A program made the position numbers and the translations under genes. A stretch of DNA of 64,000 bases from contig NZ_JAQTTX010000004.1 in the NCBI RefSeq assembly GCF_028710545.1, forward strand, positions 1-64,000. The letters run 5' to 3'. Below the pieces are notes generated by a model. The model had not been told where the DNA came from and ran no database searches. It was given only the letters and a program-made list of their open reading frames with translations. Below, piece after piece: positions 1-9,100 of the stretch (the stretch's first letter is position 1; each line of letters starts with the position of its first letter). This stretch comes from Halothiobacillus sp. (GTDB lineage Bacteria; Pseudomonadota; Gammaproteobacteria; Halothiobacillales; Halothiobacillaceae).

Positions 1-15
1 GAATAACCATTAACG

Positions 16-55
16 CGGGCTTGCGCCTGCTTCGCATTGAGCTGGCGCAAGCCCG
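16..55. repeat. GC-rich hairpin module (GGGCTTGCGCC type)
   Basis: Two 12-bp arms, CGGGCTTGCGCC at 16-27 and GGCGCAAGCCCG at 44-55, are perfect reverse complements around a 16-nt loop. The same module recurs at 57627-57668, 54697-54737 and, imperfectly, at 57763-57805; a half copy lies near 9326-9350. It is not followed by a T-run, so it is read as a dispersed repeat and not as a terminator. Its origin is unknown. Confidence 0.75.
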
Positions 56-130
56 TTTCGCACCGAGCCTTGCGACTCATCCCTCAAAAGCCCGTCTCGG
101 CCACGAAGGATTCAATCAGAGGTTCCCTAA

Positions 131-281
131 GTAAATGCTGATTTATTCCATCCATGGAATAAATCAGCTCGCTCATCGCGGTACACGCCCGCAATGGCTC
201 TCACGAATCAAAGACTTACGTCTTTGTTCGTGTTGGGGCATCCTGCCCCAAGCGGGAAGCACTGAATAAATCAGCGCTTCC
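131..281. mobile_element. MITE-like element, 151 bp, flanked by CTAA repeats
   Basis: The left end reads GTAAATGCTGATTTATTC and the reverse complement of the right end reads GGAAGCGCTGATTTATTC. Perfect 4-bp direct repeats CTAA lie at 127-130 and 282-285. Inside are further palindromes: ATTCCA..TGGAAT at 145-160, CACGAA..TTCGTG near 203-233, and TTGGGGCA..TGCCCCAA near 234-251. No open reading frame of interest is present. Terminal inverted repeats plus a 4-bp duplication suggest an IS5-type non-autonomous element; the family is inferred. The right-hand CTAA supplies the stop codon of dgkA. Confidence 0.7.
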
Positions 282-656
282 CTAACGCGCAAACAGTTGG
301 GGCCATAGAATAATCGCCCAGATCACTGCGGCCATCACGATAGAAAGAAAAACCGCCGCCGATCCCATATCCTTGGCTCGGCCGGATAATTTGTGCGGAT
401 CCAGTCCGACACGATCCACCACATTTTCAATACCCGTGTTCAAAAGCTCAACGATCAGAATCAGTAGAATCGAGCCAACGAGCATTCCCCTTTCCATTCC
501 GGATTGCCCCAGGTACAGCCCCAAAGGAATCGCGAACACGGCCAGCCAGGTTTCCTGTCGGAAAGCCTCCTCCTTGCGATAAGCCACCCGGAATCCCTGC
601 CAGGAATATTTGGCGGCCAGCATGATGCGCTTGACGCCCAGATTTTCAGAAGCCAT
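282..656 (-). CDS. dgkA: Diacylglycerol kinase
   Basis: This 124-residue protein matches the small prokaryotic DgkA family (E. coli 122 residues), an inner-membrane trimer that phosphorylates diacylglycerol, mainly recycling lipid released when membrane-derived glucans are modified. Three hydrophobic segments are visible at about 38-56, 60-78 and 100-120. The conserved motif ELLNTGIENVVDRVG carries the Glu/Asn residues used for catalysis and metal binding. It is preceded by an amphipathic N-terminal helix with the conserved EEAFRQE stretch. It lies 9 bp downstream of gcvH on the same strand and is probably co-transcribed. Its stop codon falls in the duplicated target site of an adjacent mobile-like element. 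Confidence 0.93.
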   Translation of the reverse strand: MASENLGVKRIMLAAKYSWQGFRVAYRKEEAFRQETWLAVFAIPLGLYLGQSGMERGMLVGSILLILIVELLNTGIENVVDRVGLDPHKLSGRAKDMGSAAVFLSIVMAAVIWAIILWPQLFAR

Positions 657-665
657 CAGCCCCCC

Positions 666-1037
666 TTAATCGAATTGTGCCTGATAGTCTTCCGCTGACA
701 TCCACTCATCCGGATCGCCTGATGGGCGTATGTGGAGAATCCAGCCTGTATCGAATGGATCGTCATTGATCAATTCCGGTGAATCCGAAAGCGCCGCATT
801 CACCGCGATGACGACACCATCGACCGGGCAGATCACATCCGAAGCGGCTTTCACCGATTCCAGTGTGGCGCAGGCTTGTCCGCGCTCAACTTTTGAACCG
901 ACTTCAGGCAATTGAGCGAATACCACGTCACCCAGCAATTCCTGCCCCTGCTCGGTCACGCCCAGAACAAGCAGATCGTCTTCCAGCAAATACCACTCAT
1001 GTGTGGGGCCATAACGGCGATCGGTAGGCACGTTCAT
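666..1037 (-). CDS. gcvH: Glycine cleavage system H protein
   Basis: A 123-residue lipoyl carrier. The lipoylation loop ESVKAASD, with the acceptor lysine at about residue 64, is intact, as are the downstream LSDSPELIN and GW segments typical of GcvH. In glycine cleavage the lipoyl arm shuttles the aminomethyl group between the P, T and L proteins. gcvP and gcvT are not in the window; lipA and lipB, which make the cofactor, are at 15-17 kb. GcvH-like carriers (LbpA) also serve sulfur oxidation in some chemolithotrophs, but the motif context here is that of an ordinary GcvH. The partner gene is dgkA, an unusual pairing. Confidence 0.93.
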   Translation of the reverse strand: MNVPTDRRYGPTHEWYLLEDDLLVLGVTEQGQELLGDVVFAQLPEVGSKVERGQACATLESVKAASDVICPVDGVVIAVNAALSDSPELINDDPFDTGWILHIRPSGDPDEWMSAEDYQAQFD

Positions 1038-1134
1038 GTCAATTTCCTCATCAATAAATCTGGCCAGCAGTCTACCTGTTCCGATAAGTCAAATCTCTTT
1101 CGAGTAACCGATTTTTCGAATCGTCACGACCATA

Positions 1135-1238
1135 GGGCACCTCGAAAAACCGTCACGGGCTGACGCCAGCTACGCGTTAGGGAGGGAGCACCGCCCAACG
1201 CAGCAATCGAGGCGCGCAGTAGGTTTTTCGAGGCGCCC
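1135..1238. mobile_element. MITE-like element, TCGAAAAA-type ends, 104 bp
   Basis: The ends are GGGCACCTCGAAAAACC and GGTTTTTCGAGGCGCCC, a near-perfect 17-bp inverted repeat. The interior shares CCGTCACGGGCTGA and CGCAGTAGG boundary segments with the larger copies at 9260-9444 and 57540-57829 but is much shorter, so it looks like an internal deletion derivative. The flanks are CATA and CATG, a 3-of-4 match to a target duplication. With the terminator below it fills the 360-bp gap between gcvH and the sigma-54 activator; no gene is seen there. Confidence 0.65.
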
Positions 1239-1348
1239 CATGAACCACCGACACTGCCAACACGCGTATCAAAACACAGATTTGATAACAAAATGGTGAA
1301 TCCGGAATGAAATTGTGGATCACTGTCGGGCCCGGTGACCCGCGCAAT

Positions 1349-1377
1349 AAAAAACCGCCAGTGATTGGCGGTTTTTT
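1349..1377 (-). terminator. Rho-independent terminator of the sigma-54 activator
   Basis: CCGCCA at 1355-1360 pairs with TGGCGG at 1366-1371 around GTGAT, extended by A-T pairs, with a six-A tract on one side and a six-T tract on the other. It lies just past the stop of the leftward gene at 1398-2360 and is symmetric enough to work in both directions. Confidence 0.85.
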
Positions 1378-1397
1378 CAAGCGGATCAGAAATGTAT

Positions 1398-2360
1398 TTA
1401 CTGAATGGAGAACTTCTTGAGCCGATACAGAAAAGTGTCGCGAGACAGGTTCAACAATCGTGCCGCGCGGCTCTTGTTTCCACCTGTACGCGCCAACGCC
1501 TGACGGAGCAGGTCTGATTCGACTGCTTCCAGATCGATTCCATTTTCCGGCAAATCGAAACGACGAGTGGTGGACTCCATCGCTTCGGTCGCACGTAATT
1601 CATGTGGAAGATTATCTACATCAACAGACTTTCCCGCATGCAGGACGACCAGACGTTCGGCCAGATTACGCAGCTCCCGAACATTGCCTGGCCATGGATG
1701 GCGGCGGATCACACCACGCGCCTTTGAAGTGAGACGAGGCAGGTGCAGTGTGTAACGTTCAGCAAATTCCGTCATGAATCGAGCCAGCAACCAGTCGATA
1801 TCCCCCTGCCTCGCACGCAGGGGTGGCAATTCAATGGGCACGACCTGGAGGCGATAAAATAAATCCGCGCGGAAACGCCCCTGCTCGACCATCTTGGCCA
1901 GATCACGGTGCGTTGCGGCCACAAGACGAACATCGACTGGACGGCTCTGCGATTCACCCAGACCCAGCACCTCGCCTGTTTCCAGAAAACGGAGCAATTT
2001 GGCTTGCACGGGCAAGCTCAATTCGGCAATTTCATCCAGAAAAAGAGTACCGCCATCGGCCGACCGAATCTGGCCTTCATAGTCGGCATGAGCGCCGGTA
2101 AACGCGCCCCGTTTGTGGCCGAACAACTGTGATTCAGCCAGAGATTCGGAGAAAGTGGCACAGTTCACGGCAACATAAGGACGATCTCGACGCTTTGAAC
2201 CGTCATGCAATGCACGCGCGACCAGTTCCTTACCAGTGCCCGACTCCCCGAGAATCAAGGTCGTGGCTTCGGTCGCAGCGACGATCTGAACACTTCGCAG
2301 AACCGCCTCAAAGACGGGCGATTGCGTCCAGATTTGACTGAACAGAGAATGATCTTTCAT
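1398..2360 (-). CDS. Sigma-54-dependent activator without a sensory N-terminus (PspF-like)
   Basis: A 320-residue bacterial enhancer-binding protein. The AAA+ domain starts almost at the N-terminus: Walker A GESGTGKE at about 39-46, the GAFTGA loop that touches sigma-54 at about 85-90, Walker [13 protein letters not shown] near 107-118, and the arginine-rich sensor region [11 protein letters not shown] near 230. A Fis-type helix-turn-helix closes the protein ([22 protein letters not shown], split over the last 25 residues). No receiver, PAS or GAF domain precedes the ATPase, as in PspF, so control must come from a partner or from expression. No psp genes lie nearby, so pspF identity cannot be claimed and the target is unknown. 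Confidence 0.85.
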   Translation of the reverse strand: MKDHSLFSQIWTQSPVFEAVLRSVQIVAATEATTLILGESGTGKELVARALHDGSKRRDRPYVAVNCATFSESLAESQLFGHKRGAFTGAHADYEGQIRSADGGTLFLDEIAELSLPVQAKLLRFLETGEVLGLGESQSRPVDVRLVAATHRDLAKMVEQGRFRADLFYRLQVVPIELPPLRARQGDIDWLLARFMTEFAERYTLHLPRLTSKARGVIRRHPWPGNVRELRNLAERLVVLHAGKSVDVDNLPHELRATEAMESTTRRFDLPENGIDLEAVESDLLRQALARTGGNKSRAARLLNLSRDTFLYRLKKFSIQ

Positions 2361-2511
2361 GCCGAACCCACACTATTTTTTCAATCCGAAAATTATACAT
2401 GGCGGCGCGATAATTGACAGATGGATGACTTGAAGCGACCGTCGTGGGTTCATAAACCAAGCAAATATGTTTATCATATTCCACCAATTCATAAATAAAA
2501 GGTTATTTAAC

Positions 2512-2850
2512 ATGCAAAACCTGCCCGCGTGCTCGAAGTGCGGCGCCGACTTCACCTATATCGACCAAGGCCATTTCGTGTGCCCCCAATGTGGACACGA
2601 ATGGACCGCAGAGGAAGCTTCCACCAAGAATGACGAACTCGTCGTCAAGGATGCCAATGGCAATATCCTGCACGACGGCGACACCGTAACGGTTATCAAG
2701 GATCTGAAAGTCAAGGGATCATCCCTCGTGGTCAAGGTCGGCACGAAAGTGAAGAACATTCGCCTGGTTGATGGCGATCACGATATCGATTGCAAGATCG
2801 ACGGCATCGGCGCAATGGGACTCAAATCCGAGTTCGTCAAAAAATCCTGA
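2512..2850 (+). CDS. yjdM: PhnA/YjdM family zinc-ribbon protein
   Basis: A 112-residue protein with the family layout: an N-terminal zinc ribbon with CSKCG and CPQCG cysteine pairs (about residues 6-29) and a C-terminal beta domain containing [13 protein letters not shown] and [20 protein letters not shown]. The family is historically called alkylphosphonate utilisation protein PhnA, but a role in phosphonate metabolism is not established and no phn genes are near. The ATG at 2512 is chosen over an upstream in-frame ATG at 2467 because homology starts there and AAAGG sits just upstream. Confidence 0.88.
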   Translation: MQNLPACSKCGADFTYIDQGHFVCPQCGHEWTAEEASTKNDELVVKDANGNILHDGDTVTVIKDLKVKGSSLVVKVGTKVKNIRLVDGDHDIDCKIDGIGAMGLKSEFVKKS

Positions 2851-2863
2851 CGGATTGATTTCA

Positions 2864-3016
2864 GGGCACCTCGAAAAACCTTTCGAGGTGCCCATGCACC
2901 ACATGGACGTGGTGCCGCGCAATCGCATAAGCGATTGAAATAGCGTGAGTTTGTCGCGGGTTTCCCGCGACGAACGTCCTCGAAAAATCCCAAGGATGGG
3001 GTTTTTCGAGGTACCC
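2864..3016. mobile_element. MITE-like element, 153 bp, flanked by TTCA repeats
   Basis: It begins GGGCACCTCGAAAAACC and ends with GGGGTTTTTCGAGGTACCC. Perfect TTCA direct repeats lie at 2860-2863 and 3017-3020. The first 30 bp already form a full hairpin (2864-2893), followed by separate palindromes at about 2896-2915, 2919-2938 and 2952-2972 and a terminal hairpin at 2978-3011 with the loop AAGGAT. The core is unrelated to the copies at 9.3 and 57.6 kb, so only the ends are conserved. It lies just after phnA and could also end its transcript. Confidence 0.7.
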
Positions 3017-3020
3017 TTCA

Positions 3021-3064
3021 GTAAATGCTGATTTATTCCATCCTTGGAATAAACCAGCGCTTCC
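3021..3064. mobile_element. Short GTAAATGCTGATTTATTC element
   Basis: The same left end (GTAAATGCTGATTTATTCC) and right end (CAGCGCTTCC) as the element at 131-281, but only 44 bp, with arms 3027-3040 and 3045-3058 forming one hairpin. The flanks are TTCA (shared with the neighbouring element) and CTCA. It looks like a minimal derivative of the same family placed directly against the 2864-3016 copy. Confidence 0.6.
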
Positions 3065-3077
3065 CTCAAAGACGCCG

Positions 3078-3623
3078 CTATTTTGCTTCGCTGGCAATCA
3101 GCGACGTAAGTTTGGCGATTACCTGCTTGCTGTGATCGTCTGGATCGACATCCATAAACATCGCAGCCAATCGTCCCTGTGGATCGATGATGAATGTATG
3201 CCGTTTGGCTAATTTCATCATTCCGAGGATCGAAAACAGGGAATCATACGCCTGCGCCACCTTGCCATTGTCATCTGCAAGCAAGGTGAATGGGAGATGG
3301 TATTTCTTTGCGAACCGCTCGTGGCTGTCGATACTGTCTTCGCTAATGCCAACGACCACCGCTCCCATGCTCTGAATCGTGGCAATGTCATCTCGGAAAG
3401 TACAGGCTTCGGTCGTACAACCCGGTGTCTCATCCTTGGGGTAGAAATAAAGCACCAACCACTTCCCCCGATAATCCGAAAGTGTATGCATTACCCCCTT
3501 TTGATCCGGCAAACTGAACGATGGCGCGGCTTCACCCAATTTGAGTTCCGCGTGAACAACACCGGCCCAAGCCACGCTCAAGACGATGGCTAACGATGAC
3601 AGCAAACGCAAACCTGATCCCAT
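3078..3623 (-). CDS. Exported Bcp-type peroxiredoxin
   Basis: A 181-residue AhpC/TSA-family thiol peroxidase. A signal peptide occupies about residues 1-25 (LLSSLAIVLSVAWAGVVHA, likely cleaved after VHA), so the enzyme should act outside the cytoplasm, unlike classical Bcp. The active site YPKDETPGCTTEACTFRD contains the peroxidatic Cys and a second Cys five residues later, the Bcp resolving position. It would reduce hydrogen peroxide or lipid hydroperoxides with thioredoxin-like donors. It is transcribed alone, leftward. The start is the ATG before the basic-hydrophobic signal sequence. Confidence 0.87.
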   Translation of the reverse strand: MGSGLRLLSSLAIVLSVAWAGVVHAELKLGEAAPSFSLPDQKGVMHTLSDYRGKWLVLYFYPKDETPGCTTEACTFRDDIATIQSMGAVVVGISEDSIDSHERFAKKYHLPFTLLADDNGKVAQAYDSLFSILGMMKLAKRHTFIIDPQGRLAAMFMDVDPDDHSKQVIAKLTSLIASEAK

Positions 3624-3838
3624 CTTTTATTACTCCAAATAGAAACCAAACATAAAACAAGCTCAGGCATGTTCTCATCGTTCAACCCGTATGAATCCGA
3701 CCGGCTTGCGCATCTAAAGCCCAGTAAACATACCGGTAAATATAGACCTAAATCCCGCTGGAACACGGTTTGCAATTAAAGTGGTCATGGCATAATCCAT
3801 CCAGCCTCTATCGGCCAATTCAAAAGGAAGGAAACAAC

Positions 3839-4249
3839 ATGTCGCTGGTTAAAGAATTCAAAGAATTTGCCATGAAAGGCAATATGATCGATATGGCGGT
3901 CGGTATCATCATCGGCGCTGCGTTCGGGAAGATTGTCTCGTCCCTGGTCAGCGACATCATTATGCCGCCCATTGGCCTGCTGATTGGCGGCGTGGATTTC
4001 AGCAAACTGAGCATCGTGATCCAGGCCGCGCATGACAAGGTGCCCGAAGTCGCCATTCGCTACGGACAATTCATCCAGACGGCTCTGGACTTCACCATCG
4101 TTGCCTTTGCCATCTTCATGGCGCTGAAGGCAATCAACAAACTCAAGCGTCCTGAAACACAAGACAGACCCGCAGAGCCACCGGCCCCGCCCGCAGACAT
4201 CCAGCTTTTGACCGAAATTCGCGATCTGTTGAAAAACAGGGCCGACTGA
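3839..4249 (+). CDS. mscL: Large-conductance mechanosensitive channel
   Basis: A 136-residue MscL. The N-terminal helix and first transmembrane segment ([22 protein letters not shown] split over residues 8-30) carry the hydrophobic gate. [12 protein letters not shown] follows, and a second transmembrane segment lies at about 77-97. The C-terminal amphipathic helix ends with [11 protein letters not shown], as in the family. The pentamer is an emergency valve that opens on hypo-osmotic shock. The ATG at 3839 is preceded by AGGAAGGAAA, a good ribosome-binding site; an earlier in-frame ATG at 3770 is not supported by homology. Confidence 0.96.
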   Translation: MSLVKEFKEFAMKGNMIDMAVGIIIGAAFGKIVSSLVSDIIMPPIGLLIGGVDFSKLSIVIQAAHDKVPEVAIRYGQFIQTALDFTIVAFAIFMALKAINKLKRPETQDRPAEPPAPPADIQLLTEIRDLLKNRAD

Positions 4250-4260
4250 ACATCAGCCAA

Positions 4261-5298
4261 TCAGGGCGTCGGGCTTGGCCAGCGTTGATCGATTGCGTCG
4301 ATTTTCTCCATCAGAGAATCTGGCAACTGAAGGCTGGCAGCGCCAATGTTTTCGCTCAGTTGATCGATACTCGTCGCCCCGATAATGACCGAGGTTGTAA
4401 ACGATTTTTGCAGAACGAAAGCGATTGCCATTTGCGCCGGCGATAGCCCGTACGCCTTCGCCAATTCGAGATAAGCCTGCACGGCTTCATGCACATTGGG
4501 CTTGGCATAGCGTTGGCCGAAACCCGGAAATTCCGTCATTCGTCCGGCCGCATTCGGATTCATTTCATACTTGCCAGTCAGCAATCCGAATGCCAGCGGA
4601 CTGTATGCCAACAGACCGATACCCGTTCGTTGGCTTACTTCTGCCAGACCATCCATTTCAAAACGTCGGTTCAGCAAGTTAAATGCGTTCTGAATACTGA
4701 CCACATGAGACAAACCCAGCCGCTCGGCTGCCTGCTCAAAGGACATCACGCCCCACGGGGTTTCGTTGGAGAGTCCGATTGCGCGTATCTTTCCCGCTTC
4801 AACCAAACGGGAAAGCGATTCGAGTTGATGTTCGATCGATACGGCTTCACGCTCACGACGGCTGTCATAGTAGCGCTCACCAAACTGGGGGACATAACGT
4901 TCAGGCCAATGGATTTGATATAGATCAATGTAATCGGTCTTCAAACGCTTGAGACTGCCTTCGACCGCCGACTGGATTTGCTCGGCATTCACCCTCGGCC
5001 CGCCGCGTATCCAGTCCATGCCACGAGCCGGGCCGGCAATTTTTGTGGCGATGATCAGATCATCTCGCCGCCACCCCGCCAACCACGATCCCACGAACGA
5101 CTCTGACCGGCCCTGTGTTTGCGCCCGAGCCGGTACAGGGTACATTTCTGCGGTATCGATGAAATTGATGCCAGAGGAAAAAGCAAAGTCGAGTTGCCGA
5201 TGGGCCTCTGCTTCTGTATTTTGCTGACCAAAGGTCATTGTGCCGAGGCAAATGGTGCTTACTTCGATCCCCGAACGTCCCAAAGTTCTGTGTTCCAC
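4261..5298 (-). CDS. tas: Aldo/keto reductase, Tas type
   Basis: A 345-residue NADP(H)-dependent aldo/keto reductase that follows E. coli Tas (346 residues) throughout, for example VSTICLGTMTFGQQNTEAEAH and IDTAEMYPVPARAQTQGR (two separate stretches). The catalytic tetrad is visible: Asp in FIDTAEMY with its Tyr, Lys in IIATKIAGP, and His in QIHWPERY. The C-terminal cofactor region IIGATSIDQLSENI is intact. The natural substrate is unknown; the E. coli protein was found as a suppressor of tyrosine auxotrophy. It converges on mscL with 11 bp between the genes and is probably monocistronic. Confidence 0.92.
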   Translation of the reverse strand: MEHRTLGRSGIEVSTICLGTMTFGQQNTEAEAHRQLDFAFSSGINFIDTAEMYPVPARAQTQGRSESFVGSWLAGWRRDDLIIATKIAGPARGMDWIRGGPRVNAEQIQSAVEGSLKRLKTDYIDLYQIHWPERYVPQFGERYYDSRREREAVSIEHQLESLSRLVEAGKIRAIGLSNETPWGVMSFEQAAERLGLSHVVSIQNAFNLLNRRFEMDGLAEVSQRTGIGLLAYSPLAFGLLTGKYEMNPNAAGRMTEFPGFGQRYAKPNVHEAVQAYLELAKAYGLSPAQMAIAFVLQKSFTTSVIIGATSIDQLSENIGAASLQLPDSLMEKIDAIDQRWPSPTP

Positions 5299-5479
5299 CA
5301 GCAGTGTTCCTCCTTTTTGGATGATTGTGGCCTTTTAGACTGATTTTTTCCGGCTCTTACTCGCCATGAGTCACGATCGGATGGATGGTCAAACCGATAT
5401 TCAATTAAACGGCTATTTATTAACCATAGCATACGGGCCTGATTCAAACAGATCGCCCCACACTCCGGAGAGTTCAACC

Positions 5480-6013
5480 ATGCAAGAACCTGCCATTCAA
5501 ATCTGCGCCGTGCATCAGGCGCTCATCACCACCGTGGCTGCCAGCAGAAGAGACGACCGAATATCGCAAGCCACCATGGAAATGATCGAGCAATACCGCA
5601 ATGATGGCTGGGTCAAACTCGCTCATGTTCTCAACACATGGCTTAATGGCGCTGAACCGGACATGGCGCTGCTGGATGAAGAAGATCAGGAAATCATAAA
5701 AGGCATCGAACATGCCACTGAATACCCCGATTGGCTTGACTCTCTGGCCGACAAGGCGCGCGAGGAAGCGGCCCTTGGCATTGCACAACTCATTTTCGCG
5801 GCGACTTGGGGTGACCACAGCGCGCTGGACGTACTATCGAACATGCGCGAAGCGGCAGATGACGCGGGTGTCGAGAGATCGGCAGCACATGCTTTTGTAG
5901 CCATCGTGGAAGGCGAACGGGATGCTGCATCCATAGAGCAAAAATACCCTCAAGCTGATCCATTGTTGATTCGCCTTGTCATCGAACGCTTGGAGAAACT
6001 GGAAAGCGAATAG
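5480..6013 (+). CDS. Hypothetical acidic alpha-helical protein
   Basis: A 177-residue protein not recognised as a member of a named family. It is acidic, lacks a signal peptide, membrane segments and cysteine motifs beyond one Cys near the N-terminus, and appears almost wholly helical (DEEDQEIIKGIEHATEYPDW, then ALGIAQLIFAATWGD). The ATG at 5480 follows CGGAG and is preferred over the longer frame from 5366. Codon use resembles its neighbours. It stands between tas and a large GGDEF-EAL gene 98 bp downstream and may be expressed with it. Function unknown. Confidence 0.7.
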   Translation: MQEPAIQICAVHQALITTVAASRRDDRISQATMEMIEQYRNDGWVKLAHVLNTWLNGAEPDMALLDEEDQEIIKGIEHATEYPDWLDSLADKAREEAALGIAQLIFAATWGDHSALDVLSNMREAADDAGVERSAAHAFVAIVEGERDAASIEQKYPQADPLLIRLVIERLEKLESE

Positions 6014-6111
6014 TCGCCAATACTTATGCCGGGGCCAGCAAAGCGCCCGAATTCGCTTTTGGCAACAGGGTACTGATAAAGTGAAGACTTTACTCCTCAG
6101 ATGGTCACTCA

Positions 6112-9100
6112 GTGGATAATCGTTTTTCACAAAATGTACTGATTACCCTGCTGCTTTATTGCGCTCTGGCCATTGCCTTTGTCGTTTATGTCCACGCAGA
6201 AAAATCCATCGGCGAGGCAAACGAGCAACGCTTCAATAGCATCAATCTGGCTCATGAACTGCGAAACTCATCCGATGAACTGACACGCATGGCTCGCTCC
6301 TACGTCATCACGGGGGAAGCCATCTACAAACGCGATTATCAGCGTATTCTGGATATCAGGAACGGCATGGCTCCAAGGCCGGATGCAATGACCTGCCTGT
6401 CATCGAACTGGGGACTATCCGACGCCTTACCGACCAAAATCGAAGACGAGCTTCCCGCCAAGCCGTTTCTCGAACGGCTCCGACAGGGCGGATTCACGCC
6501 ACGGGAGTTGCAACTGCTTGAACAAGCGAAAAGTATCTCCGATCATCTGACCGTGATGGAACGCCGCGCGATGGCGATGATTACCGACGGTAGCAACACG
6601 CCCGCCGATATCAGATTCTCGGCCGCCGAGTTGCTCTATAGCCCGCAATACAATCAAGCCAAGCGTGAGATCATGCAACCGATTCTTGAAGTGACCCGTA
6701 TGGTCGCCACAAGAACGGCCGCCGAAGTCGAATCTGCAGAAAAAACGGCACTGATTTTACGCTGGGTCTTCATTGCGCTGGCCATCGGTCTGATTCTGGT
6801 ACTGATCAGAACATACACCAGCCTGCGGCGCGTATTGGGCACCACACCGCATAAACTTTTCACGAAAATCAGCCGCATTGGCGAAGGTGATTTTCATAAG
6901 CCAATTACCATCACGCCAAGGCAGAAAAATTCGGTACTCGATTGGTTGGCTCAAACCCAGAGCCGGTTGGCCGAGCTTGATCAAACACGTGCGCAGCACG
7001 AACAAAAAATCAACCGGATTACGAGGCTGTATGCAGTCTTGAGCCAATGCAATCAGGCGATCGTGCGCTGTACGGATGAGCAGTCTCTTTTTGAGCAAAT
7101 ATGCAAGGACGCCGTGCACTTGGGCGGCATGAAGATGGCATGGATCGGCAAACTCAATCCTGAAACACGACAGGTTGAACCGGTCGCCTACTTCGGTCCA
7201 GGCTCGGATTATGTCAAGGATATCGAGATATCCATCGATGAATCCAAGCCCAATGGCCAAGGCCCAACCGGTACCGCCATGCGCACTGGGCAGCCTTTCT
7301 GGTCCCAGAACTTCAGCGAAGACCCATGCCTCAAACCATGGCATGAAAAAGGGAAAAAATACGGCTGGCACTCAAGCGCATCTTTGCCTCTTTTCAGGGA
7401 AAAACAAGTAGTCGGGGCATTCAACATTTACTCCGATGAATATGGGGCGTTTGATGAGGCCGAACAAAATCTTCTGATAGAAATGGCCACCGACATCGGT
7501 TTTGCTCTGGATAATTTTCACCGCGAATCTTTGCGCATCAAAGCCGAACAGGCCCAGGCCGAAACCTACCTTCGGCTGGAGAAAATCACAAACCACGTGC
7601 CCGGGATGGTCTTTCAATGCCGTATGCAGCCAGACGGCATGCTCTCTTTCCCGTTTGTCAGCTCGGGCGCGAAGCAGATTTATCATCTCGCGCCGGACGC
7701 CATAAAGCACGATGCAACAAGCCTACTGAACATAATCCACCCCGACGACCTAAGCAGCTTTCTGACCGCCATTAAAAAATCGGCTGACACGCTCCAACCC
7801 TTGCACCACGAATATCGGGTAATCCATGAAGGCCAGATCCAGTGGCTCCGAGGTCTCGCCACGCCAGAGAGAGAACCTGATGGCGCCGTCCTGTTTACCG
7901 GATTCATTTCAGATTGCACCGAAGAAAAAAACACCGAGGATCGCATCGCCAACCTGCTGCACTTCGATAGCCTGACGGGGTTACCCAACCGCAGGCTGTT
8001 GGTCGAGCATGCAGACTATGCCATTTCGCAGGCTCGGCAGAAGAACCAGTCGTTGACCTTGATGTTCATCGACCTGGATCACTTCAAGCACGTCAATGAA
8101 TCGCTCGGGATTGGCGTCGGTGATGAACTGCTCGTCAGTGCTGCCAACCGGATTCTCTCGGTGATTCGGCCAAACGATACACTGTCACGTCAAGGCGGTG
8201 ATGAATTCTCCCTGTTGGCACCCGCCTGTGACACCGACCAGGCGACCCTTCTGGCCCAACGACTGATTGAACAGTTCAAAAAACCATTTTTCATTAATCA
8301 GCAGGAAATCAACATCACGCTCTCCATCGGGATCGTCAAGTACCCGGAGGATGGATTGAATTTTGACGATCTGTCACGCCATGCCGATATTGCGTTGTAT
8401 CAATCCAAAAATTCAGGACGAAACACGTTCCGGTTCTTAACCGATGAAATGCAGGCCTATTCGCATCGCCTGATGAAGGTGGATGCGGCCTTACGCAAGG
8501 TGCTGCAGGAAAAGCAGTTTCATCTGCTTTATCAACCACAGGTCGACCTTAAAACCCGGCGCATCATCGGCGCAGAAGCGCTGATTCGCTGGACGCCCCC
8601 GGACTTAGGCATCGTGGCTCCGAACGAGTTCATCCCCATTGCAGAGGAAAATGGCCAGATTCTGCCTATCGGTGAATGGGTGTTGCGCGAGGCCACCCGC
8701 ACGGCGAAAAACTGGCTTCAATGGGTGGAGTCAGACTTCGTTATCGCCGTGAATCTGTCCGCAGTGCAGTTCCGTCAGCCGCAACTACCCGACATGATTC
8801 TCAATATCCTGAGCGAGACCGGATTGCCCCTGACCCATCTTGAACTGGAACTTACCGAAAGCGTGGCATTGGAAAACCCGGACAAGGCCAAACTGATGAT
8901 GGATACGCTCAACCAGCACCACATCAAGCTCTCGATGGATGATTTCGGCACGGGCTACTCTTCGTTGAGCTACCTGAAACGATTCAAACTCTACAAATTG
9001 AAAATCGACCAATCCTTCGTTCGGGACATGACGACCGACGCGGAAGATCGAGCCATCGTTTCAACCATCATCAATATGGCACAAACGCTGGATCTGGTGA

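Noticed and set aside
666-1037. Assignment of the H-protein as the sulfur-oxidation lipoate carrier LbpA
   Set aside because: The lipoylation region and the downstream LSDSPELIN segment fit ordinary GcvH, and no sHdr or lipoate-protein assembly genes are adjacent.
1177-1380. A 67-codon leftward frame in the gap between gcvH and the sigma-54 activator
   Set aside because: It is made from the mobile-like element and the terminator hairpin. It has no homology by eye and no plausible start site.
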